This document shows positions 11,999-24,565 of a stretch of 64,000 bases of DNA, piece after piece (position 1 is the stretch's first letter; each line of letters opens with the position of its first letter). This DNA is from Sclerodactyla briareus. Taxonomy: Eukaryota > Echinodermata > Holothuroidea > Dendrochirotida > Sclerodactylidae. The translations under genes were made by a program, and so were the position numbers. Under the pieces are notes generated by a model. The model was given only the letters and a program-made list of their open reading frames with translations, was not told the DNA's origin and searched no databases. The stretch is from positions 496,001-560,000 of the forward strand of contig JAODTK010005800.1 in assembly GCA_026419785.1 (NCBI GenBank), given 5' to 3'.

Positions 11999-12500
11999 GC
12001 TAGCAGAATAGTAATAATAATGGGGACTGGATAGAGCGCCTAATGCAAAAAGCCTCTAGGCGCTTTACAGACCTAATAAACAAGCAGGAAGGCGAATAGG
12101 AAACAGAAGAAGGAAACAGAAGACACAGAAAGACAAAACAAGGGGAGAAACACACAACAAAGACGAAAACAAAATTAGTCAGACAGATAATGCTGGGTGA
12201 AGAGGATCGTTTTAAGACGAGACTTGAAAGTAGCCACAGTCGGGCCAGACGAATAGATTTTGGGAGAGCATTCATAAGTGAGGAGCAGCAGAAGCAAACG
12301 AACGATCCCCATAGAACTTGGTGGACGAGCTTGCCATGAATTTGAGCTGATGCTTAGATGCTGACCTCAGAGCTCTATAGGAAGGAACATGCAGCGAACA
12401 AGTTCTGAGATGAAATCAGGAGCCATACAGTTGGCAGCTTTGTAAGTGAGTAGAAGAAGAAGTAGAAGAATTTTGAAAGCAGAATGCCCCAACCTATATA
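11999..12500 (-). mobile_element. LINE 3' end, reverse transcriptase C-terminus, decayed
   Basis: On the minus strand from about 12490 the translation gives 'LTYKAANCMAPDFISELV' (usual form: LTYKALN..AP.YLSELL). After a frameshift it gives 'FYGDRSFASAAPHL' and then, with one base missing inside the tryptophan codon, the LWNALPKSIRLA-like block at 12225-12280. The non-coding tail carries the perfect stem AGCGCCT/AGGCGCT (12035-12041 with 12058-12064) and a short AAT-type tail. The GDR-F-AAP-LWN-LP signature marks the C-terminal end of CR1/L2/jockey-like reverse transcriptases. It is 5'-truncated and frameshifted. Confidence 0.9.
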
Positions 12501-12561
12501 TCCGACGGTGCTAAATCATTCGCTGAGAGGCATGCTACATACCCAAACAGAGAGGCTCATA

Positions 12562-12599
12562 TTTTAGGCCTTTCTAGCCTAAAAATATATATATATATA
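12562..12599. repeat. Small perfect hairpin and (AT)n tract
   Basis: TTTTAGGC (12562-12569) and GCCTAAAA (12577-12584) form an 8-bp perfect stem with a 7-base loop. A short AT repeat follows directly. No role can be assigned. Confidence 0.8.
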
Positions 12600-14979
12600 A
12601 CTAGGCATCAATCCATGCCTACATTGGGAGCCCCTGTGTGCCTAAGTGGTATATAGTCACTAATCTGGCGACTCGCTGCTACCTTTTCCTAACCCCTCAG
12701 TCAAGTCAGGGTGTATTTGGGTGGGACTGGTCAATATAAATTGGGCTAACTGAACACACAGCTATCTGTTGTGGGTTTATCTAGGCCTATACACTCAGTC
12801 AACGACTTTAGGATTGTTAATTGGTACGGCTGGCCTGAAGTGTACGCCAACTGGATTAAGCTGTGCTGTATGTGGGAGGGTAGAAATACAAAATTTTATA
12901 GGGAGTAAGGGCCAATTCCTGATGTCCTTCTCTACAGTCTGTATAGCGTTGGAGTGTTGGGCGGCGGTTACTTGCACAGAAAGGGCTAACCTTCACTAAC
13001 TCTAAACTCTAACGTGTTATTATATCACTGACTTTCGTCACGAGGGCCGAATGAGATATTTGTCAGTTTACCAGTTCACCTATATTGATCTTGTACGTTA
13101 CCATAGCAATGGTGTTATGGTGACCACTGTGGTTGTTTGGAAATATTCACTGAGCTAGGGGCACCCCATGTAGCCTGCTAAAGCAGACGATATGGAGAAG
13201 CCGTCCCTAAAAATGAGAAGGGGCTATCGCTCTTCAGTAATATATACCACAGTCGAATATTACCAACATCTCGTCTGCAGGACTTCGTTTGACAAATCCC
13301 AGAAAATTGGGATTTTGCTCATTATGATTCCAGTTGGACGTAGATTTCAGTCCTCATGCCCAAAACGGTCGTTGATATGGATGGGAGCAACCCCGAAATA
13401 GATTCCGCGGAGAATCACAGGCGTTGTTTAGGCAAACCACCGTTTGGTTAAAGGGTCTATCCTGCTATATGAATTGAAATGAAGGAATACGGAGGTGAAC
13501 AAAGTCAAACGTTTGTTTCAACAGGCTACACCCCATGGGGCACTTGAAAAAGTGTCCGTTAGTGTGGAGTTACGGAACCGTTTAATCTAACACTCGCCTA
13601 AATAGGCACAAAACACACTTTCCTCTCCAAATTAGGCAAATTATTTTGAAATTGCTAAAATTTAATGGAGGGAAACGGTTTTCAGTCAATCCATCACAAT
13701 CACACGTTTTTTCTTTTTTTCAGGTAGTTTTGGCCAAATTCTGGAATTTTTGAAAACGAGTTCTTCTGTCAAGGTCAGTTAAGATTGGAAGAACAGAATG
13801 ATTTCGAATTTCAGAACAAGTAAAAAGTAGATACGAGGGTTTTAATCTTTTCCCGAATGCTGTGGGGATATTCTCTCAACTTGTTATGATTCCTTTTGCG
13901 TTTTTATTGTGAAACAAAAGACTAACATCTGTTTTTTTTTCTTAGAAAAAGGCAGTGTAGAACAAAACGATTCAGACCTACTTCTGAAAAATGTGAAAGT
14001 CGCGGAGTCACGAAATTGCCCATTAGAGTGATATAGGCCAGATGAATTGGTGTCAACCTTGGCGTGATTTTTGCATGCGAACTTCCCGTCACGGTTCCAC
14101 TACTTAACTTTGTACTTGTCGGTTGCCAGCGGAAACTGAAGCTAAAATGATGGCAGCATAGTAGGCACTACTGTAGTGCTGGGGAACGGAACGCATTTAG
14201 TGTCCTATTTTCACATGTCACCTTAGGTTTGCGATCTGCGTTCCCCCCCCCCCCAAAAGAAAAAAAAAAAAAGAAAAAAAAAATCTGCCCGCCTGTCCGC
14301 CATTTTCCAGGGGTCTGGAGGACAAACGAACATCTTCTTTTTTTTTTAAGCATTATAGGCAACCGTATAGACCCTACCATCTGGTGGTGGTGGTGGCTGA
14401 AGGAAGAGACTTGCTAATTGGAACTCAATTTGACAGCACATTTCAGGCGTGGTGCATTCCAGAATTGTGTGTTATTTGGGCATTATTCCGCTACCTGCAT
14501 GCCTGAATAGAATATATGTTAAATTAAAAATCAGGTAACCGTCATATTTAGAGTCACCCTTCCTTACAAAAGTTGGGTATTCGTTGAGTATCAACGGCCA
14601 AATCACTACGCGGAATTGCGTTCTTGTTTTGCAACACCCTCAATAACTGTGAACTGGCCTTTGGAATGACCCTCATCCATTTTTTCAACCAACACACTAA
14701 TTTGGAGTTGATTAATGGTGGCATTATATAATTATATATCCATTTTAGAATTCAGCCTCTTGTAGGCCTGACTAACAAAACACTTGCCTCCGAAGGCTCC
14801 GTCCCCTAACATCTGCAAACTGTGCCCTCCTATTTTAAATTTAATAGTTTTTTGGACCTTTCAATGGATATCCTACTGGAAAATTGGGTACGTACCGTTG
14901 TCTTCCTATCTGCAAACATTCTCATCTATTTCGATTTTGATATTTGCTTCTACCGACAATGCTCTAACGGCCCTTTTTG
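12600..14979. other. Unassigned, with C12 plus A-rich tract
   Basis: Mostly unique-looking sequence. A C run at 14243-14254 passes straight into an A-rich stretch to about 14281. Open frames are under 80 codons, and the one through the tract is a Pro/Lys low-complexity translation. Confidence 0.45.
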
Positions 14980-15540
14980 GAATTTGACCTTCCTGGACCT
15001 TCAAGGACCTTCATTGAACTGGTTCCCAAAACTACGGGGCTCGTCCTTTTCATGTAGCTGCAGCTTATACATGCGTAATTTAACTTCGACAGATGTATGC
15101 GTTCGTCAGATATTCTTCTAGCAAGTTGCTTTCTTCTACACACATTGACCTATCTGGACTTTGAGTTGGTCAATGGACTACTAGGGCTCTACCCCTTCGT
15201 GTCTGCAATCTAGTTTCAAGTTGACGAATGCTGGCAATCTCCTAATGTTGTTCTCGGAAGGATCTCAAAGTTTTGTCTCTTCCGACCTTGAATGATGTTG
15301 AACGGGTACCGAAACAATCAGGGTTCATCCACCTCATTACCCACGAGTTTACTTCAAAATTGATTGATGCTTGTACAGTCTTCCACTATCGTGCTCACAA
15401 ATAGTTTTGTTTCAGATTCATCCAACCTTGAATGACCTCGAATTGGTACCACAACAATATTTACCTGATATTGTGCTTATAGGTGTTCTCCTTTTTGGCC
15501 TCTCTGACCTTCAATATCTTTGAACAAAGGCACCGGGGTT
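14980..15540 (-). repeat. Degenerate tandem modules of family A type
   Basis: Three diverged modules recur with complements of the 'TTCAAGGTCATTCAAGG' motif (for example around 14990, 15290, 15430 and 15500) and with 'GGGTTCATCCACCT'- and 'TCGTGCTCACAAATAG'-like blocks. This is the order expected of minus-strand family A modules. Confidence 0.5.
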
Positions 15541-16439
15541 CTTCCTCAGTATTCGCAAACTATGTGCTTAATGTGCACTTGATGGTGGTTGTATTCTCGA
15601 GATAATGTGCTAATGTGATAATGTGCAAGTATAGCACATACACACATACAGCTCGCACATAGGCACAACATCCCATACACCCAGGTCGTGACAACGACAA
15701 TTCCTTTCACATCCGGCCAGGAATACAAAATGCGCCGGGCGGAATCTATATTCCGTGGTTCCGGAATAATGGTTTGCGAGCCAAATGTTTCTACATGGTG
15801 TTATTTGATGGTACGTTAGCTACCGGTACTTCACGAATTCGCGGCTATAGGTGAGGGGGTCCATACTTCCACTTGCCGGTATTATTTAAAACCTCCCCTG
15901 AAAAAAAAGTTTGCATTACGTCTCCGATCTTTGACTCCTGCAAATGGGGTACTAGAGTTAAAGAGAATAGAGGCGAAATCACTGTATCAAGTGCTAAATC
16001 GGAAGAGACCATGGAAAGTTAATGTTCTTTCCAAAATGGTACAGGAGGAAGAATATTCCGCATGGTATGCCTGAAGATAATGTCTGCCGCGACATCGGCA
16101 TACTTAGATTCCTTGCGCAGTGAGTCAACGTCTGACCGCCCAGTATACAATTCCACGTCTCGTATTGGCGGGCAAGATGTTATATAGATATTTCTCTTCC
16201 CATTCACCATGTGCTCGTCGAGTGTGAGATCCACGTCTGTTAGTTGTCATTTGCAGATACTACAGCCATTGCCGGGTTGAATAAGAAACAAGGCGGGAGA
16301 ATACCTGAATGAATCCGTCAAATATTGTGACAATAACTCATTGATGAAGGAATGAAAGAAATGGTCTTGTTTTACAGAGTGATGATCGCGGGGCCCCCCC
16401 CCGGTGGGTAATGGATCATCAGATTGATTCTATTATTCG
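15541..16439. other. Unassigned, no gene recognised
   Basis: No repeat structure or coding motif was seen. The 71-codon minus-strand frame at 16019-16234 has no recognisable domain. Confidence 0.45.
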
Positions 16440-16610
16440 ACAGTCTTATCGTATCGGTAGAGTCCACATACCTAGTGCTAGCTTGATCCATCCGGTGAGA
16501 TCAAGTTATCGTGATCACAAGCCGGGGCGTCACACACACACACACACACATACACACATACCCACACAGGCATGATGCATAGATTCTTCCGACCCCCGTC
16601 AAGGAATCAA
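16440..16610 (-). repeat. Family A terminal fragment
   Basis: Carries, on the minus strand, the terminal hairpin (about 16589-16603), a CA tract, a block like 'GTGATCACGATAACTTGAT' and the start of the 'GGATCAAGCTAGCACTAGG' block. This is the same order as at 1.0-1.12 kb. Confidence 0.75.
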
Positions 16611-17228
16611 AAAGCGGTTTCATAACTTGAAAAGTTGAGGGCGATACTATTTCACTTGGCACCCCCGCCAGTCTCTCATATCTTACGCCTTTGCTTCCTG
16701 GTGTCTGTTTTGGAATATTCTCCCATAGATATGAGAAACGGCTAACGCTGGGCTCAGATGTGGTATATCCTTAGGTCATGGACTTGAACAGGGCCGTTCA
16801 AGGCTGTGGTTCATTGTTGCGAATGCACGTCCGCTACGCTTGTGAAAAATCGCGACCCTGCGTGAGCTGACCTGGAGCCAGTGTCTAGATAGACGATTTA
16901 GGTCGCAAGAGAACATATTGGTTCCACAGAGGCCAAATTATTCTAAATGAAAATAAACCAATCACATGTATGCGGATGTGTATCAACCGTGAATCAAGTC
17001 TAAGGAATTTTGTGCATGAGCTGCTATATTTTTATAGTATTTCAAATCAACATATAGTTCGTTGTTTGTTCAGAAGTCATTCATTTCCGTGAATATGTGA
17101 TTTCCACATCCATTCCGGACACGCATACCACAACAATGGAGTTCAGCTTAAGTTGAATGCGTCGTGTGGGCTGTCCACAGACGAAGAGGACAATTTCGCT
17201 TAAGTGAGGCTTTGGTTAAATTCCTTCA
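16611..17228. other. Unassigned, no gene recognised
   Basis: No repeat structure, RNA gene or coding motif could be seen in this stretch. Confidence 0.4.
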
Positions 17229-17302
17229 TGTCATCATCATGATCAGAATTATCGGGGGGGGGGGGTGTCATCATCATGATCAGGATTATCGGGGAGCTGG
17301 CA
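17229..17302. repeat. 37-bp direct duplication with G tract
   Basis: The block beginning TGTCATCATCATGATCAG is present twice, starting at 17229 and 17266. Both copies end in ATTATCGGGG, and the first runs into a longer G tract. It contains a small internal palindrome (ATCATGAT). Confidence 0.85.
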
Positions 17303-18389
17303 CTGTGGTACAGGAAACTCCTTCGTCTTTGGGTGGTGCAATAGGAGTTAAGAGGGCTAATCTAATGGCATGTCGCCCTTTATATCCATCTACAACTTGG
17401 GCGTAACAGAGTCAACGAAAGCGATGCTGCTTGTGAATCATAGCTCCAAGATATTGGTCTCGCGTTTCATTTTTTCCACAACCTAGCTGAAGTCCATGTC
17501 AATCCTCGCCTGTTGTAGGTGTAGGGTGATCGTCCAAATCTCCTGTATAAGCCAAGCCACGAGTTTTAGGATTTTTTTCTTCTATTGAGATGTATAAAAA
17601 CGTTCCTTCCTCTTTTGCATTAGTACTGTGCTTCAATCTCTTTTAAAAGACATTTTCTGTGGGATACCCCTATAGTTTATATTCAACCACGTTCGTTATA
17701 CAATTTTGGGGATAAAATCTGCTCAGCAAAAAATCCGTTCAGTAGGCCCACGGTACGATTCCAATTTACGATCTCAGAGCTGTCAAGTCGGGCATTGTCA
17801 CCATTGTGTTATTCGTTGCCGAATACAAAAGCTAGAGGTGATAGTTTTTCGGGTCACGATTTTGCGGCGCTGCGGCTTTTGTGAACAGTGGAGTAGAATT
17901 TGTAAATAGGACTATGGACAATACCCGCTAACAAACAACTCAACTTGGCTTTGAACTTAGTTCAGCCAGGCACTTTTCACGGTGGGAGAGGTCACGAGGA
18001 CAATTGGTTCTATTTGTTCTACCTGATTCACTGGTATCACACAGTCCTGCCTCAATTAACTTCGTTGGCTGATTCATAAACTTGGTAAAGCAAATAGTTA
18101 TTTGTATAATTCACATTGTATTTGGATCTAACAATTTTCAGACCGATTCTGGTTCGAAATCGGATCCTCCTGGTTCAAAACCAATACATACGTATATGCA
18201 ATTTGGAAAGCCATATGCTTACAAGCCCATTTCCGGAAAAGAATTACATGGCAATATAGGCCCGCCACTCATGAACAATGAGATGAGATACCTCTTCATA
18301 CCCACGAGATCAGCAAAAAATGCACACGACAAAACTCTCATCAGGGTTGCAGTCCACTACCATGAGCAACCCACCGGCGAATGGCTTTA
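17303..18389. other. Unassigned, no gene recognised
   Basis: The 108-codon plus-strand frame at 18082-18408 runs into the following SINE head and shows no domain, so I do not call it a gene. Confidence 0.4.
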
Positions 18390-18475
18390 CCGATGGCGAG
18401 TAATATAGCTCCATAATTGTTGGAGCGTCGCGACTTTCCGTTCAGGGAGATTGGGGTTCGAATATAGGTCGGGTC
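18390..18475 (+). repeat. tRNA-derived SINE head
   Basis: A box-A-like TAGCTC...TTGG stretch with a matching GGAGC arm lies at 18406-18425. Box B GGTTCGAATA lies at 18455-18464, followed by TAGGTCGGG. The D loop carries extra bases relative to a tRNA, so a functional tRNA is unlikely. The word 'CTTTCCGTTCAGGGAGATT' occupies the anticodon arm and variable region. Confidence 0.5.
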
Positions 18476-19849
18476 GAAACTGTATACTTCAAGCAAGCGC
18501 AAGTCGAACTGTCTTGGTAGCTGCGGACGGCAGAATTCCTGTGGCGAATACACTGCATGTTCTTCACCATCCCACATTTATTGTTGTCACATGTATTGAT
18601 CTTTAATGACGTCCGTCATAACCTTGAAATGACCACCATGTCCACAACATTGTCCTAATATTGCCTTATCAGGGCCCTAGCACAATCATTACTAGGCCCT
18701 TGTTGTATTATATCGGCTATATGATGCACCCAACAAAACTCCAGTGTACTCAGCCACACTCATTCTAGGCCTGTAGCACGTGACACAGTGATCCACGATG
18801 GATGTACTTCCACACAGTGCTAGTCCAGCTACATAATGATAGGGGGTGGTGCAGAGATTTCCCACAGAACTGCATGTTGTCCCCCATTGCCTCTATTCTT
18901 TCCACCACCTCATGCTGGACAAGGAATTCCCCTTCTACCGAAAACTAACCTATCTACCGGCCTGCCTTCTCACCAGGACAAGGGAATGAATGTAAACAAA
19001 CCTCTCTCATAGGGAATAGCTGTGGGTAGACATTTGGGTAAATAATTGATTTATTGGAATGTAACCACATACAACCAGAAATGTAACTCGAGCCAGTGGA
19101 ATGCTTCATCCTCCCACCAATTTTCAACCTGATCGCATGTACGGTTAGAAGTTATGAGTGAGTGACGACAGAACAACGTACTAACGAACGAACTGAACGG
19201 TCGGAGAACCATGATGACTTGTAGAGCTGCTCACCCGCAGCTAAAAATGAAAATGGTACCAGTTGCCTTATAGTAGCAATATATTGGCCAGTAATCCTTG
19301 CAGAGTATATGGCTGGTATTGTAGAATACCTGATATCACTTTTCTCCTACCTTCAAGTAAAGGAGCCGGAAACGAAGCATGACCTTCGATCTTGCTCTAT
19401 GGTCCCGTGGAAGGATGGACAACCATAAGTACAGTAGGTATGCACCTATTTAGCATACCACAAAAATACACTTGTAGCAAATCAATTGCTTGGCTATTGT
19501 AATGATCTGGATTGTTATGTTGTTTTGTTGTTTTCACGTCTGTATATAGGCCGTCAGCATTCTATTTGCGGGTATCCTTTCAAAGTTTCAGGGTATTGAT
19601 GAAAGCTGATGAAGGCCTACGTGAATCGCTTACCGAACATCGCCGTCTCTGTTCGTTATCCTCTCAAGAATTCGCCACTAAGACGGAATGAACTATCAAC
19701 ATTTTTCCCTCACGATACTTAATTGAAGCGTTTTACTGATCATTCCTAAGGTTGGAACTTGCTTTTCTATTACCCGAAAATGCTGGAATAATCAAATCAT
19801 GCTACAGATTATATTCTCTCAAAACGTGGAACACAACATACACTCTAAA
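18476..19849. other. Unassigned, no gene recognised
   Basis: No repeat, RNA gene or coding motif could be seen. Confidence 0.4.
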
Positions 19850-22110
19850 AACATTTAGGTCAATTTGAGCCAGAATTGGGCCATGAGGAACTCCACTTTG
19901 ACCTGTCCTTTACCGCCTTCTGGAATTGAAGCCGGCCCACTCTGAATCCTTCATGTTGTCTTCCCATCTCTTCCGAGTTCAGCGGGATCCTATCACTGAT
20001 TCCTGATTCCTGAAGTATGGTTTTTGCAGGGCCAATGGAACATCGAACATGCATGACCCTACCACGTCTCCCCATGCTTCTGCGTTTCGTAACATCTGTA
20101 AGCAGGTCATCATGGGATCTAATCTACAGAGTCAAATGGTATGTATACGAAATGCACAAAATTTTTCTGTAGCATCACATGTCCATGGCCAAGATTCTTC
20201 TTTGGAGATCTGCTGTCGTGGCCAATCGCAAGTTTTGCAGGCATAAAGGAAGATTGATAAGACGAGGGATCGTATCATATAAATTTCGTTAGCATGGTTA
20301 TATCGTCTTGTCTTTCCAGATGGTTTTGGAGGTTTTCTGCTGAGGTCCAGACAATCCATGGCGTATATCAGATCTTGAACCTTCTCCTGGCATGATGGAC
20401 CCAAGTTTTCTAAGTTTTGGCAAACATTCTCAAGGTTAGTTCCGCTGACTTCGATATCAGGCTAACTAGCTTCACTTGTTTGATTTGATTTTGAGTTGAT
20501 TTTATCCATGGGTCAGGAAGCCAAGTAAGGCTCATCAAGGAACCGTAGCCCGTATTTTTTTCGTGGATAAGTACCGGCGATAACTCGCCATTCTCTTCTC
20601 GAATAGTGGCCGAACAAATTGAGGCAGGGGTGTGTAACCTCCAGGGACGGCCATTTCGCGTCCCTTTTCTCGGAACCTGGAACCTGAAGTTCCATAGTCA
20701 ACGTGACTGTTACAGACGCCCTCAACACCCCAGAAGCCCGTGCACATATCCACGCGCATCACAGCGGAACCATGTGGTGGAGACTAAGCCCCCTCACCCT
20801 CGCCCCTGCAAGTAGAATAGCCAGGGAGAAAAGCTAGTGACTTCTGGAATTCGCACACGGAATATTTGCTTGCAATGCGTTTCTGATACCACTCTGTCAG
20901 TCTATTATTCTTCCGCCACTCTGGCAATCGTCGTGCCTGCCAGACATCAATACATCAGCAAATTGGAGGTCGATGGTGAAAAGGTGACAGCAGACAACCT
21001 TGCCGCACTCCGACTATTGTAGAAAACAAGCTCTCAATGCTGGCTGTTCAGGAGGGGGGGGGGGGGGCTTGTGGCCTCGTCACTCCGTTGCTCAATGGTA
21101 CCTACAAGGTTAGCATTGATGCTGAACTTCCACATCGTGGTCCATAACGTGCCAAACCTCGCAAGGGGCATTTTTAAAGTCTTATAGGAAACACAGTATG
21201 AGTCTTGTTGGTGTTGGAGGTATTCCCTCAAGTTGAAAATCTGTTCAGTGGGGTTGCGCTCCAATAAAACTCCAGCCTGTTCCTCGTGAATTATGGTCTC
21301 CATCTGCTGGCAGGTTCCAGTCACTGGTTTAGGATGATTTTTCACGAGACTTAACTTGGGTGGCCTTTCATGCTGATGGTGCAATCGTTTTTCACACACT
21401 GTTGAAGTTTTATCTTTTTTGTTTTGAGTTATTACTAGTGTTACTACTAGTAACGGTCATCATCCCCTCCGGCCTGAACTAGTAGTTCTCCTGACGTTGT
21501 AAATCTTCTCTCACTGCTTCTTCAACTTCCTCCTCGCGCATTATGGGGATGTCTTCTCCGGATGCCAGTGGCAGTTTAGTACTGCTTGATCATTAACATG
21601 ATCCCTCCACTTATTCAGAAATTTTTTTTCTCATCTGCAAGAATTTTCCGTATCTTGTCATGGATGTTTACATCTTTGAATCTACGTGGTCTGGTCTCTT
21701 TACTAATTGGAATGCCTTCCTTCGTGTTTGTTCATGATTCCTGTCTAGGTTATCCTATTTCCCAACGCAGTTGTTCCTTCCCGCTCTCTTCCCTCTACTC
21801 ATCTCCTTTCTTACTTTTTTTCATTTGCTTCCCGATATTTCTGTGCTCTCTCTGGATCTTTCTTCGTTCCTCGAGCTTTCGTCTTTTGTCACACAACCCC
21901 CAATTTCGGCTCGTGACCCATGGTTTTCGGTTTGGAGACGCTGGTGTTCGCCCTATGTCGGCTTGTCCACAGTTTTTCATTTACTGTGCATTGAATATAG
22001 AGAAGGTTCTCCATGTCCGTTCTACCATCTCAATTGTCAAGGCTCCGCATCCTCTCCCGTTCCTCGCCTGAACTGATCCTTAATGTCAGGATCTTTGAAT
22101 TTCCATGTGG
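19850..22110 (-). mobile_element. LINE, linker to RT C-terminus, 2.2-kb relic
   Basis: Minus-strand translation in several frames follows a complete non-LTR retrotransposon order from high to low coordinate. Near 22.07 kb: 'FKDPDIKDQF', at the end of the endonuclease region. At 21.80-21.98 kb: 'KPWVTSRNWGLCDKRR', the linker. At 21.50-21.56 kb: 'EDIPIMREEEVEEAVR', the RT entry. At 21.21-21.29 kb: 'EEQAGVLLERNPTEQIFNLR' (usual form EEQAGFR.GRST.EQIFNLR). Near 21.13 kb: 'KFSINANLVGTIEQ'. At 20985-21014: 'GVRQGCLLSP'. At 20951-20968: 'LQFADV', the catalytic box. At 20.24 kb: 'RSLVLSIFLYAC'. At 20.02 kb: 'AKTILQ'. The catalytic FADD is FADV here, frames shift repeatedly, a C tract (sense strand; plus-strand G run 21054-21067) replaces codons, and 20.50-20.83 kb does not match the RT. 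The exact clade is not assigned. It is clearly dead. Confidence 0.92.
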
Positions 22111-22127
22111 CACGAGTACGATTGCGA

Positions 22128-22280
22128 ACGTAACAAAATCATCAAAGCTGGAATCAGGACGTCGGAAAAAGATCAGCCCATCGAAAACAGAATCAACCCA
22201 TCGAAAATAGAATCAGGCCTTCAAAGAAAGAACACCCATTGAAAAACGGAATCAGTCCTATGCCAACAAAATCCCAGTAT
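22128..22280 (+). repeat. 20-bp minisatellite, about 6 units
   Basis: Units such as TCAGCCCATCGAAAACAGAA, TCAACCCATCGAAAATAGAA and TCAGGCCTTCAAAGAAAGAA follow one another with a period of 19-20 bases. The array is preceded by AACGTAACAAAATCATCAAA. The same sequence order is present inverted at 25.01-25.18 kb. Confidence 0.85.
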
Positions 22281-22635
22281 GTCATCTGATACTCCATGAC
22301 AGGATTTCGATGTTATTTCCGTGCTCCTTAAGGTGTGACACGCCCGCCGAGGTCTGTGGCGCGATGTGTATGTATAGCAAAATCATCAAAAGATGGAATG
22401 AGGCCATCAGGATTTGTATGTCAACTCTGGCGTAGTGATTTCCTTACATGGTGATTTCCAAGATATGATGCTGCTTACTTTTGGCAGTTCTTGCGATGTT
22501 CGTTTGGCTAATACTAATAACACATTTTGGGGGATATGTCTGGTTCGTTTTTCACCTCTTTCCATTCTATTTAAAATATGGTAATTGGGCAAAGAGTAAC
22601 TGTTGTTGAATGTTAGGAGCGTTGCAGACTCTAAT

Positions 22636-22745
22636 CGGGAATTATTATTATTATTATTGTAACATTTCTAAAGCGCCCAAATACATAACCGCTCTAGGCG
22701 CGTACATGAATGTAAAAATATTCTAAAAATATATACAGCACCATT
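22636..22745 (-). mobile_element. LINE 3' tail fragment
   Basis: Only the tail remains: an ATT/AAT simple tract (about 22642-22659), then AAGCGCCC...TCTAGGCGCG with the stem GCGCC/GGCGC (22673-22677 with 22697-22701). This is the same arrangement as the tails at 8.05, 12.04 and 60.34 kb. No coding part is detectable. Confidence 0.7.
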
Positions 22746-24289
22746 CGTATATGAAACGGGTGAAGGTAATACTGATGAAATCACCTCAAATCGTCTTTAA
22801 TCGAGAGTGTCCTCCCTGGCATCGTATCACACTCGGCCATTATATATTTGTGCCCCTTTCTTCCTGTATTTGTTCAGGCGCGCATGGCCCTATGAATGAG
22901 GTGTCTGGGTCCCATAGTCAGTTCTACACGTATGTCAGGTGTTCTTCAGGCTGAAAATAGTTGTGTAGTTTCTCTTTGTTGTTTTGGGTGTAGTCCATGA
23001 GTCATCTCTTAGAAATGAATGGGAAATTTAGGAAAGCAGTATTTCGAAAGCATGTTAGCTTGTGCACAAATTCCATTCCATGTGGTTCTATGTAGCGTGT
23101 ACTGATTATTAACAGACTCCATGATCGCCTACCTTACCCACTTATTGATTTCATTACATGTATTTAGGTCGTTTCAATCCATCTAGAAGAGAGTACATAG
23201 CAAGTCCATCATTCCCTGCAATCGTTCCACTGCTCGTAGTTGTACAACATGTATGAAAGACCTACAGATGATACGGCAATCCACTCATGCCTCATATAAT
23301 ACAATATACCATGCAAAATAGGCTACTATTGCACGAATTCGCGGTGCACTGTCATGGTTGCGCCATGATTTCCCCGACGGGTCCAAGTTCATCGACGGAG
23401 TGGTCCAGGACCGATCACAGATTTTCCGAGCTTCACACCCTACCCATACGTCAAAACCTGCATTTTTTATGTTTTCACTTTAGACTTTCTCTCAAGGAAT
23501 AAAAATGAAATACACATTGTGAAGAGCATTGTCCACTCTCAGTGACAATCCCCTAATCAGGCGCTCTCAGAGAATATGCTGCAAGTGCTGCACCGAGAAA
23601 GGGTCGGATGTTCGCGATAACTGCACAGAAAATGTAGACTCTTCGGGCAGGACGTTTTCCCTCCCCAACAGACTTGTAACATTGATCTCTTCCCGGACAT
23701 TTCAAAGATATCCATAAGACTTGTACAGCCTATCTATGTCTGCCAGGTTTTATAGTTTGTATTGTAGGATGATAGGAGGATGGATACGCTGATGTTAAAC
23801 TTAAGCAAATAAGATATTAGATACGCGGGCGAATTTTCTTCAATATTTTTCTTTAACCAAAAATTGAATACAGGAATTTTCACTAGGCTATAGGTTGGAT
23901 AGTTCTACTGTCGGTGCATCAGGCACCGTCGGGTGGGGTGTAAAATTTTAGCGTATACTCCCCGACATTCCCCACGTTCCTCGAAATGGGTAAAATTCCC
24001 GAATTGGTGGGGTCATGGCCCGCTGCCACTCCGCTGGCGCCATTTTGTGCCTGCAAGGCACAGCTATAATGGACATTACCCTGTCCAAGGTTGTTGTAGA
24101 ATCATCCCAAGTGCAAAATATGCCAAAGTGTATGTTCTGGTGTAACTAATGTTTTAGGCATCCCCACTCCATTACATCATTTTTATGTTGAATGAGAGTC
24201 TCTTGGTAAGTACGTGTAGTAATGTTCACTATACGAAATTTCTCAGTCATTCGTGTGAGATAGTGTTAATGTTACGCTCTGACTATTCT
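22746..24289. other. Unassigned, no gene recognised
   Basis: No open frame above 75 codons shows a motif, and no repeat was noticed. Confidence 0.4.
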
Positions 24290-24565
24290 CTCCTCCCATC
24301 CACCTCCACTCTCGTACACTCAATGTATTTAATCACTTCCCACACCCACTCTCACGCATCTCCGCCACCCCCCCTTTATACTCGCTATATTTACACACCT
24401 CTCACACTCCCCTCTCGACCACCACTATAACCTCTTTTCCATTCACTTATTTTACACACCTATCGCAATCGCACCTCCCTTCTCTCATTCATTTCCACCA
24501 TCTCCTTTACAGTCACACACTGCCCCACTCCCCTCTCATCCACCTTCACACTCACTCTATTTACA
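24290..24565. repeat. Pyrimidine-rich low-complexity tract
   Basis: Loose repeats of CTCTC, CACTCTC and CACCTC with very few G on the plus strand. The 81-codon frame across it is a Ser/Pro/Thr/His translation and not a gene. Confidence 0.8.

Noticed and set aside
18390..18475. Functional tRNA gene
   Set aside because: Extra bases in the D loop and no paired acceptor stem.
21586..22071. 161-codon plus frame
   Set aside because: Shadow of the LINE linker, which is readable on the minus strand over the same stretch.
22128..22280. CRISPR-like array
   Set aside because: Direct 20-bp units without spacers in a clearly eukaryotic repeat context.
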